Shown: positions 48,227 to 58,400 of the stretch, one piece after another
How the letters are laid out: each line of letters starts with the position of its first letter
How positions within the stretch are numbered: the stretch's first letter is position 1
The notes under the pieces: generated by a model
Database searches by the model: none
Told to the model about the DNA's origin: nothing
The model's input: only the letters and a program-made list of their open reading frames with translations
From: an uncultured Alphaproteobacteria bacterium
GTDB taxonomy: Bacteria; Pseudomonadota; Alphaproteobacteria; HIMB59; GCA-002718135
Assembly: GCA_902595855.1 (NCBI GenBank)
Contig: CACJRY010000002.1
Coordinates: forward strand, 1-64,000
Reading direction: 5' to 3'
DNA length: 64,000 bases
Program-made: the position numbers and the translations under genes

Positions 48227-48247
48227 GCTATTGAAATTTTAAAATTT
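48227..48247 (+). repeat. 21 bp direct repeat, copy 2
   Basis: Exact copy of 47992-48012. It lies between the degraded tRNA end and the DUF2177 gene, so it is probably the original chromosomal flank, with the other copy being the derived one. Confidence 0.8.
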
Positions 48248-48263
48248 GATATATTTAGTGTAT

Positions 48264-48674
48264 ATGATCAAATGTTTTATAGTTGCTGCTCTATTAGCTT
48301 CAATTATTTTTTTAATTATAGATGTAATTTGGCTATCTTATGCAACTAAATCTTTCTACAGACCATTATTAGGTGATCTAATTTCTGATAAACCAGTATT
48401 ATGGGCCGCTGGCTTATTTTATCTTTTATATATGTTTGGTATGGCTGTAATAGTTATACAACCTTGCATAGAGCCTAGTGGATTAACTAAATCTCTATAT
48501 ACAGGTTTTGTATTTGGCTTAGTTGCTTATGGAACTTACAATTTAACTAATATGGCAGTCATTAAAGATTGGTCACCCACAGTAGTATTTGTAGACATGT
48601 TTTGGGGGGGATTCTTAACAGCCGTATCTGCTACAACAGGAATTTATTTAGCAAAAAAAATAGTTCATTTTTAG
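48264..48674 (+). CDS. DUF2177 family membrane protein
   Basis: 136 residues from the ATG at 48264 (MIKCFIVAALLASIIFLIIDVIWL); a TTG at 48246 is in the repeat and not preferred. Four membrane helices. Family motifs DVIWLSYATKSFYRPLLGDL (21-40) and GTYNLTNMAVIKDWSPTVVFVDMFWGGFLTA (about 91-121) are clear. Function unknown. First gene on the chromosomal side of the island; 5 bp before the end of convergent ispA. Confidence 0.85.
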   Translation: MIKCFIVAALLASIIFLIIDVIWLSYATKSFYRPLLGDLISDKPVLWAAGLFYLLYMFGMAVIVIQPCIEPSGLTKSLYTGFVFGLVAYGTYNLTNMAVIKDWSPTVVFVDMFWGGFLTAVSATTGIYLAKKIVHF

Positions 48675-48679
48675 CTAAT

Positions 48680-49561
48680 TTATTTCGACCTATCTATATT
48701 AAAATATAATAACTCTTTAAGTACTGGATATTTTTGAAATTCATTTTTATTTTTTTTAATAAAATTATAAATATTTTCTTCACAAAAATTAATTGTATTT
48801 TTTTTACCAATTATACTTAACAATGTTCTTTTGCCTTGTTTTTTATCCTTTCCAGGTGTTTTTCCAATCGCTTTAAATGAATTTACTTCATCTAATAAAT
48901 CATCCATAATTTGGAATATTATCCCAAACAACGCACCATAGTTTTTGCTAAATTTAATTCTCTTATTAGTTTCACCCTTAATTATAAAAGGTGCAGCAAA
49001 AGAAAATTCAAATAGTTTTCCAGTTTTTTTACTGTACATTTCTATAATTTTTTTTCTACTAAATGTTTTATTTTCATATAATAAGTCCAAAGATTGACCA
49101 CCAGCTAAACCATTATAACCAGTACATAAAGTTAAATAATTAATTAGTTGCAAATTTTTTTCTTTGCTAATTTTTGTTAAACTTTCAGATAACAATTGAA
49201 ATGCAAAATCATGTAAAGCATCACCTGCTAATATAGCAGTCGCTTCACCATATTTTTTATGAGTGCTTAGTTTTCCTCTTCTAAAATCATCATTATCCAT
49301 ACTTGGAAGATCATCATGAATTAGGGAGTATGAATGTATAGATTCTATTGAAGAAGAAATTATCATAGCATTTTTTGTTGACAAATTTACAATTTTAGAA
49401 GACTCAGACACTAAAAAAGTTCTTATTCTTTTACCTCCATTAATAGAGCTATATTTCATTGCTTTTGCTAACAAACTATTATCAAGTTTTTTTTGCAATA
49501 TTTTATTGTAAAATTTATCAAATTTTAACTTGTTTAGATCTATTAACCTATTTATGTTCAT
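48680..49561 (-). CDS. ispA: Polyprenyl synthetase (farnesyl diphosphate synthase type)
   Basis: 293 residues. First aspartate-rich motif DDLPSMDNDD, second DDLLDEV, and the family blocks GGKRIRTFLV and AGDALHDFAFQ. The residues before the first motif (IHSYSLIHDD) favour a short-chain product, C15 or C20, in the IspA group. It extends IPP and DMAPP from the MEP pathway (ispG at 36 kb). There is no dxs next to it, although the two are often adjacent. Confidence 0.9.
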   Translation of the reverse strand: MNINRLIDLNKLKFDKFYNKILQKKLDNSLLAKAMKYSSINGGKRIRTFLVSESSKIVNLSTKNAMIISSSIESIHSYSLIHDDLPSMDNDDFRRGKLSTHKKYGEATAILAGDALHDFAFQLLSESLTKISKEKNLQLINYLTLCTGYNGLAGGQSLDLLYENKTFSRKKIIEMYSKKTGKLFEFSFAAPFIIKGETNKRIKFSKNYGALFGIIFQIMDDLLDEVNSFKAIGKTPGKDKKQGKRTLLSIIGKKNTINFCEENIYNFIKKNKNEFQKYPVLKELLYFNIDRSK

Positions 49562-49621
49562 AACTGTTTTTTATATTTGTTTTAATCTCTAAATTATTTA
49601 TTACAATAAACTAATTAAAAT

Positions 49622-50659
49622 ATGAGAATCGAAGAAGAAATCAAACTTGACTATTCAGATGTCCTTTTTAGGCCTAAAAGAAGCACATTAAAAAGTAGAA
49701 GGGAAGTCAATCTTAATAGAAAATATAAATTTAAGTACTCCAAACTTAGCTGGGAAGGAGTTCCAATCATTGCTTCTAATATGGATGGTGTTGGTGAAGT
49801 TGGTATTGCAAAAAAACTGGTATCATTCAAAATGATGACAGCGCTTACTAAGCAGCATGATAATAAAGAAATAAATAATTTACAAAAAACCAAATATATT
49901 CACAATTTTGTAGCTTTAAGTTGTGGGACTAGCAAAGAGAGCTATTCAAGATTAAACAAGCTACTTAAAAAATATCCTAAATTTAAATTTATTTGCATAG
50001 ATGTAGCAAATGGATATTCAGAAAATTTCAGTCATTTTGTAAGTGAGGTTAGAAAGAAATATCCAACAAAAACGATAATAGCTGGAAATGTTGTTACTGC
50101 TGATATGACCCAAGAACTTGTATTGAGTGGGGCAGATATTGTTAAAGTAGGGATTGGTCCAGGTAGTGTTTGTACAACAAGAATACAAACTGGTGTTGGT
50201 TACCCGCAATTAAGTGCAGTTCTAGAATGTGCTGATGCAGCACATGGACTTGGAGCACATATTATTGCTGATGGAGGTTGCACAAGTCCAGGTGATGTAG
50301 CTAAAGGATTTGGTGCAGGTGCCGATTTTGTTATGTTAGGAGGAATGCTTGCTGGACACAAAGAGGGTGGTGGTAATATAATTAAGCATAACGGTAATAG
50401 TTATATCGAATTTTATGGTTCAAGTTCAGAAGAAGCTAATGAAAAACATTATGGAGGCCTAGCAAGCTACAGATCATCAGAGGGAAAAAAAGTAAGAATT
50501 CTTTTTAGATCATCTTTAGAAAAAACTGTTAAAGATATTTTAGGGGGTATTAGAAGTAGCTGTACATATGTAGGTGCACCAACTTTAAAACAGCTTAGTA
50601 AATGTACCACTTTTGTAAGAGTAAATAATCAATATAATGATGTTTTTGGCAAAGTTTAA
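49622..50659 (+). CDS. guaC: GMP reductase
   Basis: 345 residues, close to E. coli GuaC, with no CBS insertion as in IMP dehydrogenase. Catalytic cysteine C184 in [18 protein letters not shown], phosphate-binding [30 protein letters not shown], and the GMP-reductase flap [16 protein letters not shown]. Converts GMP to IMP for purine salvage. Its stop abuts the end of the convergent GGT-family gene. Confidence 0.93.
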   Translation: MRIEEEIKLDYSDVLFRPKRSTLKSRREVNLNRKYKFKYSKLSWEGVPIIASNMDGVGEVGIAKKLVSFKMMTALTKQHDNKEINNLQKTKYIHNFVALSCGTSKESYSRLNKLLKKYPKFKFICIDVANGYSENFSHFVSEVRKKYPTKTIIAGNVVTADMTQELVLSGADIVKVGIGPGSVCTTRIQTGVGYPQLSAVLECADAAHGLGAHIIADGGCTSPGDVAKGFGAGADFVMLGGMLAGHKEGGGNIIKHNGNSYIEFYGSSSEEANEKHYGGLASYRSSEGKKVRILFRSSLEKTVKDILGGIRSSCTYVGAPTLKQLSKCTTFVRVNNQYNDVFGKV

Positions 50660-52246
50660 TTAATAGCCTATAGCTAAACCATCTTTTCTAGGGTCAGAAC
50701 CTCCAATTAAAATACCTTCCTGTCTGTCAATTATAATTCCTTGCCCCCCTCCAATTCCATCTTCTTCAATTTTAATATCATGCCCTAAATCTGATAGACC
50801 TTTAATCAAGTTTTCAGAAAATGATTTTTCAATTTTTAGTTTTCCGTTTAATGCAAATGCCCTCTGAGTATTTATTGCCTCTTGCATGCTCATTTCAAAT
50901 TCAAAAATATTCTGCAGAACATGTGATTGACCAATCGGTTGATATTGACCTCCCATTACTCCATACGAAAGTATAGTTTTATTTTTTTTATTTGTCATTA
51001 GTCCTGGTATAATTGTATGTAAGGGTCTTTTATTAGACTCAATGCAATTTGGATGTCCTTCTTCTAATCTAAAGTTAACACCACGATTTTGAAATAATAC
51101 ACCAGAATTTTCTGAACAAATACCGCTTCCAAAAGCATGACAAATAGAATTAATAAATGAAACAGTATTTAAATCATTATCTACAACTGTTAGATATACT
51201 GTTTCAGGATGAGAAGTAACATAAGATTTTTTTGAATTATATACTTTATCTAAACTGATTTTATTTACTATTTTATTAATATTTTTTTCACTCAACAATT
51301 GTTCAAAATCAAAATTTGAAAAATTAGGATCTCCGAGAATAGTTTCCTTTAATTCAAAACATACTTTTGTAACTTCTGCTTGAATATGAAATCTTTGAAT
51401 ATCCAAAGAACAAATATTTTTCCAATCAAATTTTTCTAATAATTTCATCATTAACTGTACTATTACACCTGGTCCATTTGGTGGACATTGATGTATATAA
51501 TTTTCTTTGTAATTTGAAATTAATGTATCAGAAATGATTGTATTTTGATTATAAAAATCTTCTTCAGTATGTGTTCCTCCAAGCCTATTTAAGCTTTTTA
51601 CCATGTCATTAGCTATACTACCCTCATAAAATCCTTTAGCACCTTTTTGACCAATTGTTTTAAGGGTGTTTGCTAATTTTACATTTTTATATTTAGAGGC
51701 AAACTTTGGAGCGTTATCATTAATTAAAAATTCATTTCTAGTAATTTGATTTCTTCTCAATTTTTCTTCATTTTTTTTCCAATGATATGCTTCAATTTCA
51801 TGAATTGGAAATCCATCTCTTGCATATTTTTCAGCTGTTTGGAATAATTGTTCAAAATTTAATTTTCCAAATTTTTTATGCATTTCATACCATGCATCTA
51901 CTGCCCCTGGTATTGTAACTGAATGAGCACTTAAAAGCCCAATTTTATCAATTTTATTTTTTTTAAAAAAATTCAGGTTAGCATTTTTAGGGTTTATCCC
52001 AGAACCATTAAATGAAACAGGCTCATTATTTTCCATTTTAACTATTGCAAAACAGTCCCCGCCTATTCCAGTTGAGCCTGGCTCAACCACAGATAATACA
52101 GCTGATGCAGCAATTGCAGCATCAACTGCATTACCCCCTATTCTTAGAATATTAATTGCTTCCTGAGAGCTTAATGGCTGTGAAGTAGCAACCATTGCAT
52201 TATTTGCAAGTATATTTGATCTTCCTTTTTCATAAATTTTTCTCAT
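50660..52246 (-). CDS. Gamma-glutamyltransferase family Ntn-hydrolase
   Basis: 528 residues, one precursor that would cut itself before T349; TVYLTVVD at 349-356 aligns with the TTHYSVVD of E. coli Ggt. The N-terminal block ANNAMVATSQPLSSQEAINILRIGGNAVDAAIA and GSTGIGGDCFAIV are typical, as are the oxyanion and small-subunit parts SYGVMGGQYQPIGQ. No signal peptide is visible, so it is probably cytoplasmic, which makes glutathione turnover in the periplasm unlikely; related cytoplasmic proteins act on other amides. Substrate open. Confidence 0.88.
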   Translation of the reverse strand: MRKIYEKGRSNILANNAMVATSQPLSSQEAINILRIGGNAVDAAIAASAVLSVVEPGSTGIGGDCFAIVKMENNEPVSFNGSGINPKNANLNFFKKNKIDKIGLLSAHSVTIPGAVDAWYEMHKKFGKLNFEQLFQTAEKYARDGFPIHEIEAYHWKKNEEKLRRNQITRNEFLINDNAPKFASKYKNVKLANTLKTIGQKGAKGFYEGSIANDMVKSLNRLGGTHTEEDFYNQNTIISDTLISNYKENYIHQCPPNGPGVIVQLMMKLLEKFDWKNICSLDIQRFHIQAEVTKVCFELKETILGDPNFSNFDFEQLLSEKNINKIVNKISLDKVYNSKKSYVTSHPETVYLTVVDNDLNTVSFINSICHAFGSGICSENSGVLFQNRGVNFRLEEGHPNCIESNKRPLHTIIPGLMTNKKNKTILSYGVMGGQYQPIGQSHVLQNIFEFEMSMQEAINTQRAFALNGKLKIEKSFSENLIKGLSDLGHDIKIEEDGIGGGQGIIIDRQEGILIGGSDPRKDGLAIGY

Positions 52247-52269
52247 ATTTAGGTATTTTTAATATATGT

Positions 52270-52308
52270 TTGACAAACTAAAGCATAGAATTTAATAGCC
52301 CATTTATT
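52270..52308 (+). promoter_or_regulatory. Candidate rpmJ promoter with GCCC discriminator
   Basis: TTGACA at 52270-52275, a -10-like TTTAAT or TTAATA at 52291-52297, then GCCC and ATTTATT before the ATG. The 39-base distance from TTGACA to ATG and the end CCCATTYATTATG match the rpmB region at 16043. It lies in the gap between the GGT-family gene and rpmJ. Confidence 0.55.
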
Positions 52309-52434
52309 ATGAAAGTTAGATGCTCATTAAAATCGGCCAAAACTAGAGATAAAGACTGCAAGCTTGTAAGAAGAAAAGGCAGAATTTATGTTATTAATAA
52401 AAAAAATCCTAGAATGAAGGCTCGTCAAGGCTAA
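52309..52434 (+). CDS. rpmJ: 50S ribosomal protein L36
   Basis: 41 residues: [20 protein letters not shown], then [21 protein letters not shown]. This is the longer L36 form common in proteobacteria; of the zinc-type cysteines only C5 and C17 are present, so it is probably the zinc-free (C-) type. It stands alone between two leftward genes with its own promoter, and its stop shares CTAA with the convergent trxB. Too short for most gene finders at default settings. Confidence 0.92.
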   Translation: MKVRCSLKSAKTRDKDCKLVRRKGRIYVINKKNPRMKARQG

Positions 52435-53375
52435 TAATTCTCTGCAATATATTTTTCGGCTTCAAGCGCAGCCATACAACCCATCCCTGCAGCAGTTACT
52501 GCTTGTCTAAATACCTTGTCCTTTACATCTCCAGCAGCGTAAACACCTTTAATATTTGTTTCTGTGCTATCAGGTTTTGTAATAATATAGTTTTCATCAT
52601 CCATTTTAATTTTATTTTTAAATAAAGAAGTTGCAGGGTCATGCCCTATAGCAATAAATGCTCCTGTTGCATTAATAACTTTTTCAGTATTATCATTAAC
52701 ATTTCTTAATTTCACTTCTTTGAGAGACAAAGGTTCATCTGAGCCAATAAATTCATTAACAACATGGTTCCAGATCACATCTATTTTTGGATGATTAAAA
52801 AGTCTTTCTTGAAGAATTTTTTCTGCACGCAATTTATCTCGTCTATGAACTAAGGTCACAGTAGACGCAAAATTTGTTAAGTAAAGAGCTTCTTCAACAG
52901 CACTATTTCCGCCACCCACTACAATTATATTTTGATCTTTAAAAAAAAACCCATCACAGGTTGCACATGCAGAAATTCCAAAGCCCTTAAATTTATTTTC
53001 AGATTCTATATTCAGCCATCTTGCTTGAGCTCCTGTTGCAATAATTATAGCTTTAGTGATGAACTCTATCCCTGAATCAGTCTCAGCATAAAAAGGATTT
53101 TTATCAAATTCAACTTTACTTACTATATCATTATGAAATTCAGTTCCAACTTTTAAAGCTTGTTCTTTCATTTGTTCCATTAGCCAAGGACCTTGTATAA
53201 CTTCGCCAAACCCAGGATAATTTTCAACGTCGGTTGTAATTGTTAGTTGTCCTCCAGGCTCTAATCCTGATACGAGGTGAGGTTTTAAATTTGCTCTAGC
53301 TGCATATATTGCCGCTGTGTATCCAGCTGGACCTGAACCAATAATCAATACGTCGGTTTCTATTGTTTTTCTCAT
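52431..53375 (-). CDS. trxB: Thioredoxin reductase
   Basis: 314 residues. FAD loop [16 protein letters not shown] near the start, redox pair CATC in [16 protein letters not shown] loop [10 protein letters not shown] and the C-terminal [27 protein letters not shown]. Reduces thioredoxin with NADPH. The next leftward block (2OG oxygenase, ELM1, greA, carB, carA) lies upstream of it on the same strand, with a 23 bp gap. Confidence 0.95.
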   Translation of the reverse strand: MRKTIETDVLIIGSGPAGYTAAIYAARANLKPHLVSGLEPGGQLTITTDVENYPGFGEVIQGPWLMEQMKEQALKVGTEFHNDIVSKVEFDKNPFYAETDSGIEFITKAIIIATGAQARWLNIESENKFKGFGISACATCDGFFFKDQNIIVVGGGNSAVEEALYLTNFASTVTLVHRRDKLRAEKILQERLFNHPKIDVIWNHVVNEFIGSDEPLSLKEVKLRNVNDNTEKVINATGAFIAIGHDPATSLFKNKIKMDDENYIITKPDSTETNIKGVYAAGDVKDKVFRQAVTAAGMGCMAALEAEKYIAENY

Positions 53376-53398
53376 TGATTACATATTGTATAAAATAG

Positions 53399-54013
53399 TC
53401 AATTTTCAACTGGCCAGTCTGTTTTAAATGAGACATAGTTAATTTGTATACATCGTCTTTCTTTTTTAATTTCTTTTAATTCAAGCCCGTGCCAAGTATC
53501 TTCACCAGATGAAAAGAAATACCCATTATTATGTAAGTACTTAATTGTTTTTACTAGTTTAAAATCTTTATCATATAAGTCAGTTCCTAAACTTTCTGAT
53601 TCTTTGTACGGATTAGCCCAAATCATCATAGTCATAAGTTTTTCAGGTATGTCCTTGTGAGGTTTTAACCAGAAACCTTTTTTATCTCCTATAATTTCAA
53701 GTCTTACAAAAGATTTACTCAAATCTTTTTTCAACAAATTACCAATTTTTGTATAATTATCTTTTTTTTGAAGTTCGTTAATAACTTTTGTTAAATTAGG
53801 ATAATATTTACAATTTTCTAAATCTAAAAAAAGTCTTAATTTTCCATCAAGTCCTTGTCCTGTGTGATCAGCTGCCCTTGTTCCATCATAAGCTCGATCA
53901 CCATCTGGAATATCTGAATAAGATATCTCATTTAATGTTTTATCATCTAAACAACTTGATATTTCCCAATGCTTGAAAGGGGTTTCAGCTGAACTTAAAT
54001 TATCTAAATTCAT
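53399..54013 (-). CDS. 2OG-Fe(II) oxygenase-like protein
   Basis: 204 residues. Iron ligands H119 and D121 in PHKDIPEK, H175 in DTWHGLE, and an arginine at 186/187 (RRCIQINYV) as the 2-oxoglutarate anchor. The N-terminus is rich in DGTRAADHTGQG. Unlike the PhyH gene of the island it belongs to the conserved neighbourhood: a 4 bp overlap with ELM1 and closeness to trxB are seen in other alphaproteobacteria as I recall. Substrate unknown, perhaps a protein or lipid. Confidence 0.75.
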   Translation of the reverse strand: MNLDNLSSAETPFKHWEISSCLDDKTLNEISYSDIPDGDRAYDGTRAADHTGQGLDGKLRLFLDLENCKYYPNLTKVINELQKKDNYTKIGNLLKKDLSKSFVRLEIIGDKKGFWLKPHKDIPEKLMTMMIWANPYKESESLGTDLYDKDFKLVKTIKYLHNNGYFFSSGEDTWHGLELKEIKKERRCIQINYVSFKTDWPVEN

Positions 54014-54945
54014 AAATTTTCCACTATTATATTTTTTTTTATGATCGTACCAATTCTTTCTGATTCATTCAATAGATTGTATTCCCAATTTTCTAAATGA
54101 TAAACCTTTTCTATGTTCTTTGTTATCCCTAATTTTTTAAATTCGTTATGAAAGCTAGAAATTCGAGTACTTTTTCTTTTAAAAGGTAAATGAAATATAT
54201 AAATAGGTTTTCCTGATATAGCAGCTTCACTAATCATTGATGTTGAGTCAGAAGTAACAATAAAAAAAGATGATATTTGAATAGCTTTTTCATATGGATT
54301 TTCTCCTGTTCCGCTCCAAATGTTAGCAATATTATCTAACCTTTGAGTGATTATTTTTTTTACTAGATTGGAGGTTCTTCTAGAGGTAATGATTTGTAAT
54401 TCAATACCTTGATTATTTTTTTTTAATTCTAAAAGTTTATTACATAGTTTATTTACTTCTTTAATTCCAAAATAATAATGTTGATTATCTCCACCAATTA
54501 TACAAGTTAATAATTTTGAATTAATATTTTGATTGGTTCTTGATAAATGATGTAATGCACCGATAGAATTTAAAACATTATTTCCATAAAAATTATCATG
54601 ATTTGGGCTAACTATATAACTAAAATTTTTTGGAGAAACTTTGGGATTTTGTATGTGTATGTTTATGATACTCTTAAATTTTTTTTTATAGTAAAGAGAA
54701 AAATATACGCTTTTTCTTCCACACGAAATTACAATATCCGGTTTCAAATTAATAGGAATTTTATTTTTAAAGATCCATTTATATATAGGTAAAAAACCAG
54801 GCTGCAGTTTACTCCATGGGAAGATAAGCTCAGTCTTTATGTGTGTAATATTATTACTAATTTGTTTTGATAAGCCAGTAACTTGACTTATCATTCCTTG
54901 GGAGCCATCAGTAACAGCCCATATTTTAAGTTTATTAGAATTCAA
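54010..54945 (-). CDS. ELM1/GtrOC1-like family protein
   Basis: 311 residues. Begins with IWAVTDGSQGMISQVTGLSK, the signature of the mitochondrial-fission ELM1 family (formerly DUF1022), and shows a GT-B-like arrangement: GCCGRKS-like loop VISCGRKSVYFSLYYKKKF and, near the C-terminus, VTSDSTSMISEAAISGKPIYIFHLP, which is typical of nucleotide-sugar binding in such folds. A glycosyltransferase role on the envelope is possible; the plant name reflects organelle phenotype only. Overlaps its neighbours by 4 bp on both sides. Confidence 0.82.
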   Translation of the reverse strand: MNSNKLKIWAVTDGSQGMISQVTGLSKQISNNITHIKTELIFPWSKLQPGFLPIYKWIFKNKIPINLKPDIVISCGRKSVYFSLYYKKKFKSIINIHIQNPKVSPKNFSYIVSPNHDNFYGNNVLNSIGALHHLSRTNQNINSKLLTCIIGGDNQHYYFGIKEVNKLCNKLLELKKNNQGIELQIITSRRTSNLVKKIITQRLDNIANIWSGTGENPYEKAIQISSFFIVTSDSTSMISEAAISGKPIYIFHLPFKRKSTRISSFHNEFKKLGITKNIEKVYHLENWEYNLLNESERIGTIIKKNIIVENL

Positions 54946-55415
54946 ACGTACTTTACTGATTTTATTGTATAAGATTTTTGTCCTTTAGGACTATTAATTT
55001 CTACTACTTCGTCAATTACTTTATTAATTAAACCTCTTGCAAGAGGACTATTTACTGAAAGTTTATTGTTTTTAATATCAGATTCGTATTCTCCAACAAT
55101 TTGATATGTTACTGACTCCCCTGTATCATCATCTTCAATTTCGACTGTTGCTCCAAACTTTATATCATCTCCTTCTAAACTTTTGACGTCAATAACTTCT
55201 GCACGACTAACTGCACTTTCTAGATCAACAATTTTACCCTCTATCAAGCTTTGTTGTTCTTTTGCGTATTGATATTCAGCATTTTCTGATAAATCACCAT
55301 GACTTCTAGCTTCAGCAATTGCTTCTATTATATTAGGTCTATCTTCATTAAGTAGCTTTTTTAATTCTTTTTGAAGATTATCATATCCATCTGCTGTCAT
55401 TGGTATTTTATTCAT
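54942..55415 (-). CDS. greA: Transcription elongation factor GreA
   Basis: 157 residues. N-terminal coiled coil with the acidic tip (EARSHGDLSENAEYQYAKEQQ), then the FKBP-like globular half with VGEYESDIKNNKLSVNSPLARGLINK. Rescues backtracked RNA polymerase. It follows carB in the same leftward unit after a 39 bp gap, the usual alphaproteobacterial order carA-carB-greA. Confidence 0.95.
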   Translation of the reverse strand: MNKIPMTADGYDNLQKELKKLLNEDRPNIIEAIAEARSHGDLSENAEYQYAKEQQSLIEGKIVDLESAVSRAEVIDVKSLEGDDIKFGATVEIEDDDTGESVTYQIVGEYESDIKNNKLSVNSPLARGLINKVIDEVVEINSPKGQKSYTIKSVKYV

Positions 55416-55454
55416 ACATCTATGATGATATATTTTTAACTTAAGTCAATATAT

Positions 55455-58400
55455 TTAGATCAAATCTTGTAAACTTGTAACTTCTAAGGAACTGTTTTTC
55501 AAGTGCTCTATAGTATCTACTGCAATTTTTGCACCTCTAATAGTAGTATAGTAGGGAATATTATAAGTTAGTGCAGTTCTCCTAATACTATAACTATCTC
55601 TAATTGATCCTTGAGTTTTTGTTGTATTGATAACTAAATCAATTTGATTTCCTTTAATTGCATCAACAATATGTGGCCCCCCTTCTTTAACTTTATTAAT
55701 TGTTTCAACATTTAAGTTATTATCATATAAAAACTTTGAAGTACCTTTGGTTGCAACAATTTTAAAATTTAAATCTAATAATTTTTTAGCAATTTCTAAA
55801 ATATATTTTTTATTCTGGTCATCTATCGAAATAAATACCATTCCTTTGGATGGCAAAATAGTGCCACAAGCAATTTGACTTTTTGCAAAAGCAGATAAAA
55901 ATGTGCTATCAATGCCCATTACTTCACCAGTTGATTTCATTTCAGGCCCTAATACTAAATCCACTCCATCAAATTTATTAAATGGAAATACTGACTCTTT
56001 AACATTAAAAGTATTCAAATTTTTAACTTTAAATCTTTTAAGAATTTCTTTCAGTAAATCACCTGTCATTACTTTGGCAGCAATTTTGGCAATGGGTATA
56101 TTTCTTGCTTTTGCAACAAAAGGAACAGTTCTACTTGCTCTAGGATTTACCTCTAAAACATATATCTCGTTATTTTTTAATGCTAATTGGGTGTTCATCA
56201 AACCAATCACTTTAATTTCTGAAGCTATATTAGATACCCATTCTATAATATTTTTTTGAATTTCGGTTGAAATTGAAAAGGGGGGTAAAGAACAAGCGCT
56301 ATCACCGGAATGAATTCCAGCCTCTTCGATGTGTTCCATTATCCCAGCAACAAAAATTTCTCCCGCGCTATCTCTAATAATATCCACATCAACTTCAGTT
56401 GCATTTTCAAGATATTGATCCACAAGAATTATATTATTTGAAGATACTTCCAATGCGCTTTTAGTAAATTCTTCAAGATGTTTTTCATTATAAGCTATTT
56501 CCATCGCCCTTCCTCCTAATACATACGAAGGTCTAACTAATACGGGATATCCTATTTCATTAGCGATAGAAATTGCTTCTTTTAAGTTTTTTGCAAAACC
56601 ATTCTTGGGTTGTTGAATACTTAATTTATTAAGTGTTTCACTAAATCTATCTCTGTCTTCAGCCAAATCTATTGCCTCTGTTGTGGTTCCAAGAATTTTT
56701 ACACCCTCATTTTCAAGTTCATTTGCAATCTTAAGAGGTGTCTGTCCTCCAAACTGGACAAATACTCCAAGGACTTCACCAACTTCATCTTCTTTTTTGT
56801 AAATTTCTAAAACACTCTCAGTTGTTAGTGGTTCAAAATATAATCTATCAGCTGTATCATAGTCAGTTGATACTGTTTCTGGATTACAGTTAATCATTAT
56901 TGTTTCAATGCCTTTTTCTCTAAGCGCATAAACGGCATGTACACAACAATAATCAAACTCAATGCCCTGACCAATTCTATTTGGACCCCCTCCTAAAATG
57001 ATAACTTTTTTATTTTCAGTAGGATTGGACTCACAAAATGGCTTATTATGAAAACTCCAATCATAACTTGAATAAAGGTAAGGCGTTTTGGAGCCAAATT
57101 CACCGGCACAGGTATCTACAAGTCTAAATATCGGTCTAATATTATTTTGATGTCTAAATTTTCTAATTTCATTTTCTGAAATATTTTTAATTTTTGCAAT
57201 TTTTTTGTCAGTGAAGCCATTATGTTTGGCTAAAAGAATAATTTCATTTGATAATTCACTTTCTTGAATTAACTTTTCAATTTCAATAATCTTTTTGATT
57301 TGATAAATAAACCAGTTATCATATTTTGTTATGTTATTTATTTCATCTTGATCAATTCCAAGACGAAGAGCATGTCCAATTGTTAATAATCTTTGTGAAG
57401 ATTGAATTTTTAAATCGTTAAGAATTGTTTGTTTGCTTGTAGAATGATTTTGTGGGACATCTAGACCATCCAAGCCATATTCAAGAGAGCTAAATCCTTT
57501 TTGTAAACTTTCATTGAATGACCTTCCTATACTCATTGTCTCACCAACTGATTTCATAGAAGTTGTTAAATTGGAATCAGCTCCATTAAATTTTTCAAAA
57601 GTAAATCTTGGAATTTTTGTAACAATGTAATCAATGGTTGGCTCAAAACTTGCAGGGGTTGTTTTTGTAATATCATTCTTTAATTCATCTAGTGAATAAC
57701 CAACTGCTAATTTTGCTGCAATTTTTGCAATTGGAAAACCGGTTGCTTTTGAAGCTAAAGCAGAGGATCTACTCACTCTAGGATTCATTTCAATAACATT
57801 TATTTCTCCATCTTCAGGATTGATGGCAAACTGAACATTTGATCCACCTGTATCTACTCCAATCTTTTGTAATACTTTAATGCTAGCATTTCTTAAGATT
57901 TGATATTCTTTATCTGTCAAAGTTAGTGAAGGTGCTACCGTTATACTATCGCCAGTATGGACACCCATTGGGTCAATATTTTCAATTGAACAAATTATTA
58001 TACAATTATCTTTATGGTCTCTAACAACTTCCATCTCAAATTCTTTCCAGCCTGATACTGATTTTTCAATTAAAATTTGATTTGTTGGACTTGCATTCAG
58101 TCCTCTTTGACATAATTCAGAGAATTCCTCATCTGTATAGGCAACTCCACCCCCTGTTCCTCCTAAAGTAAAACTCGGTCTTATAACTAAAGGTAATTTT
58201 AATTTTTCTTTTACCTCTATTGCTTTTGTTAATTCCTCTACAATAACGCTCTCAGGACATTTTAATCCAATTGCTCTCATTGCATCTTTAAATTTTTGCC
58301 TATCTTCCGCAAGTTCTATTGCGTCAGGATTGGCCCCAATCATCTTGACATTGTTCTTCTTAAGTATTCCTGATTTTGCAAGTTCCATGGAGACATTTAA

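Larger units (their letters stand above)
47853..48263. other. Gene-free stretch at the right end of the island
   Basis: About 410 bp without a gene. It holds the degraded tRNA-Val copy (48167-48210) and two exact copies of a 21 bp sequence (47992-48012 and 48227-48247) on either side of it. The rest is AT-rich with several T-runs but no convincing stem-loop. Probably scar sequence of past integration or excision. Confidence 0.6.

Noticed and set aside
52261-52434. The rpmJ region as empty intergenic DNA
   Set aside because: A 41-residue L36 with all family residues is readable; it is only too short for common length cut-offs.
53440-53460. TTTGTATACA inside the 2OG oxygenase gene as another MarR operator
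   Set aside because: It is within coding sequence, lacks the full palindrome (followed by TCG), and has no promoter nearby.
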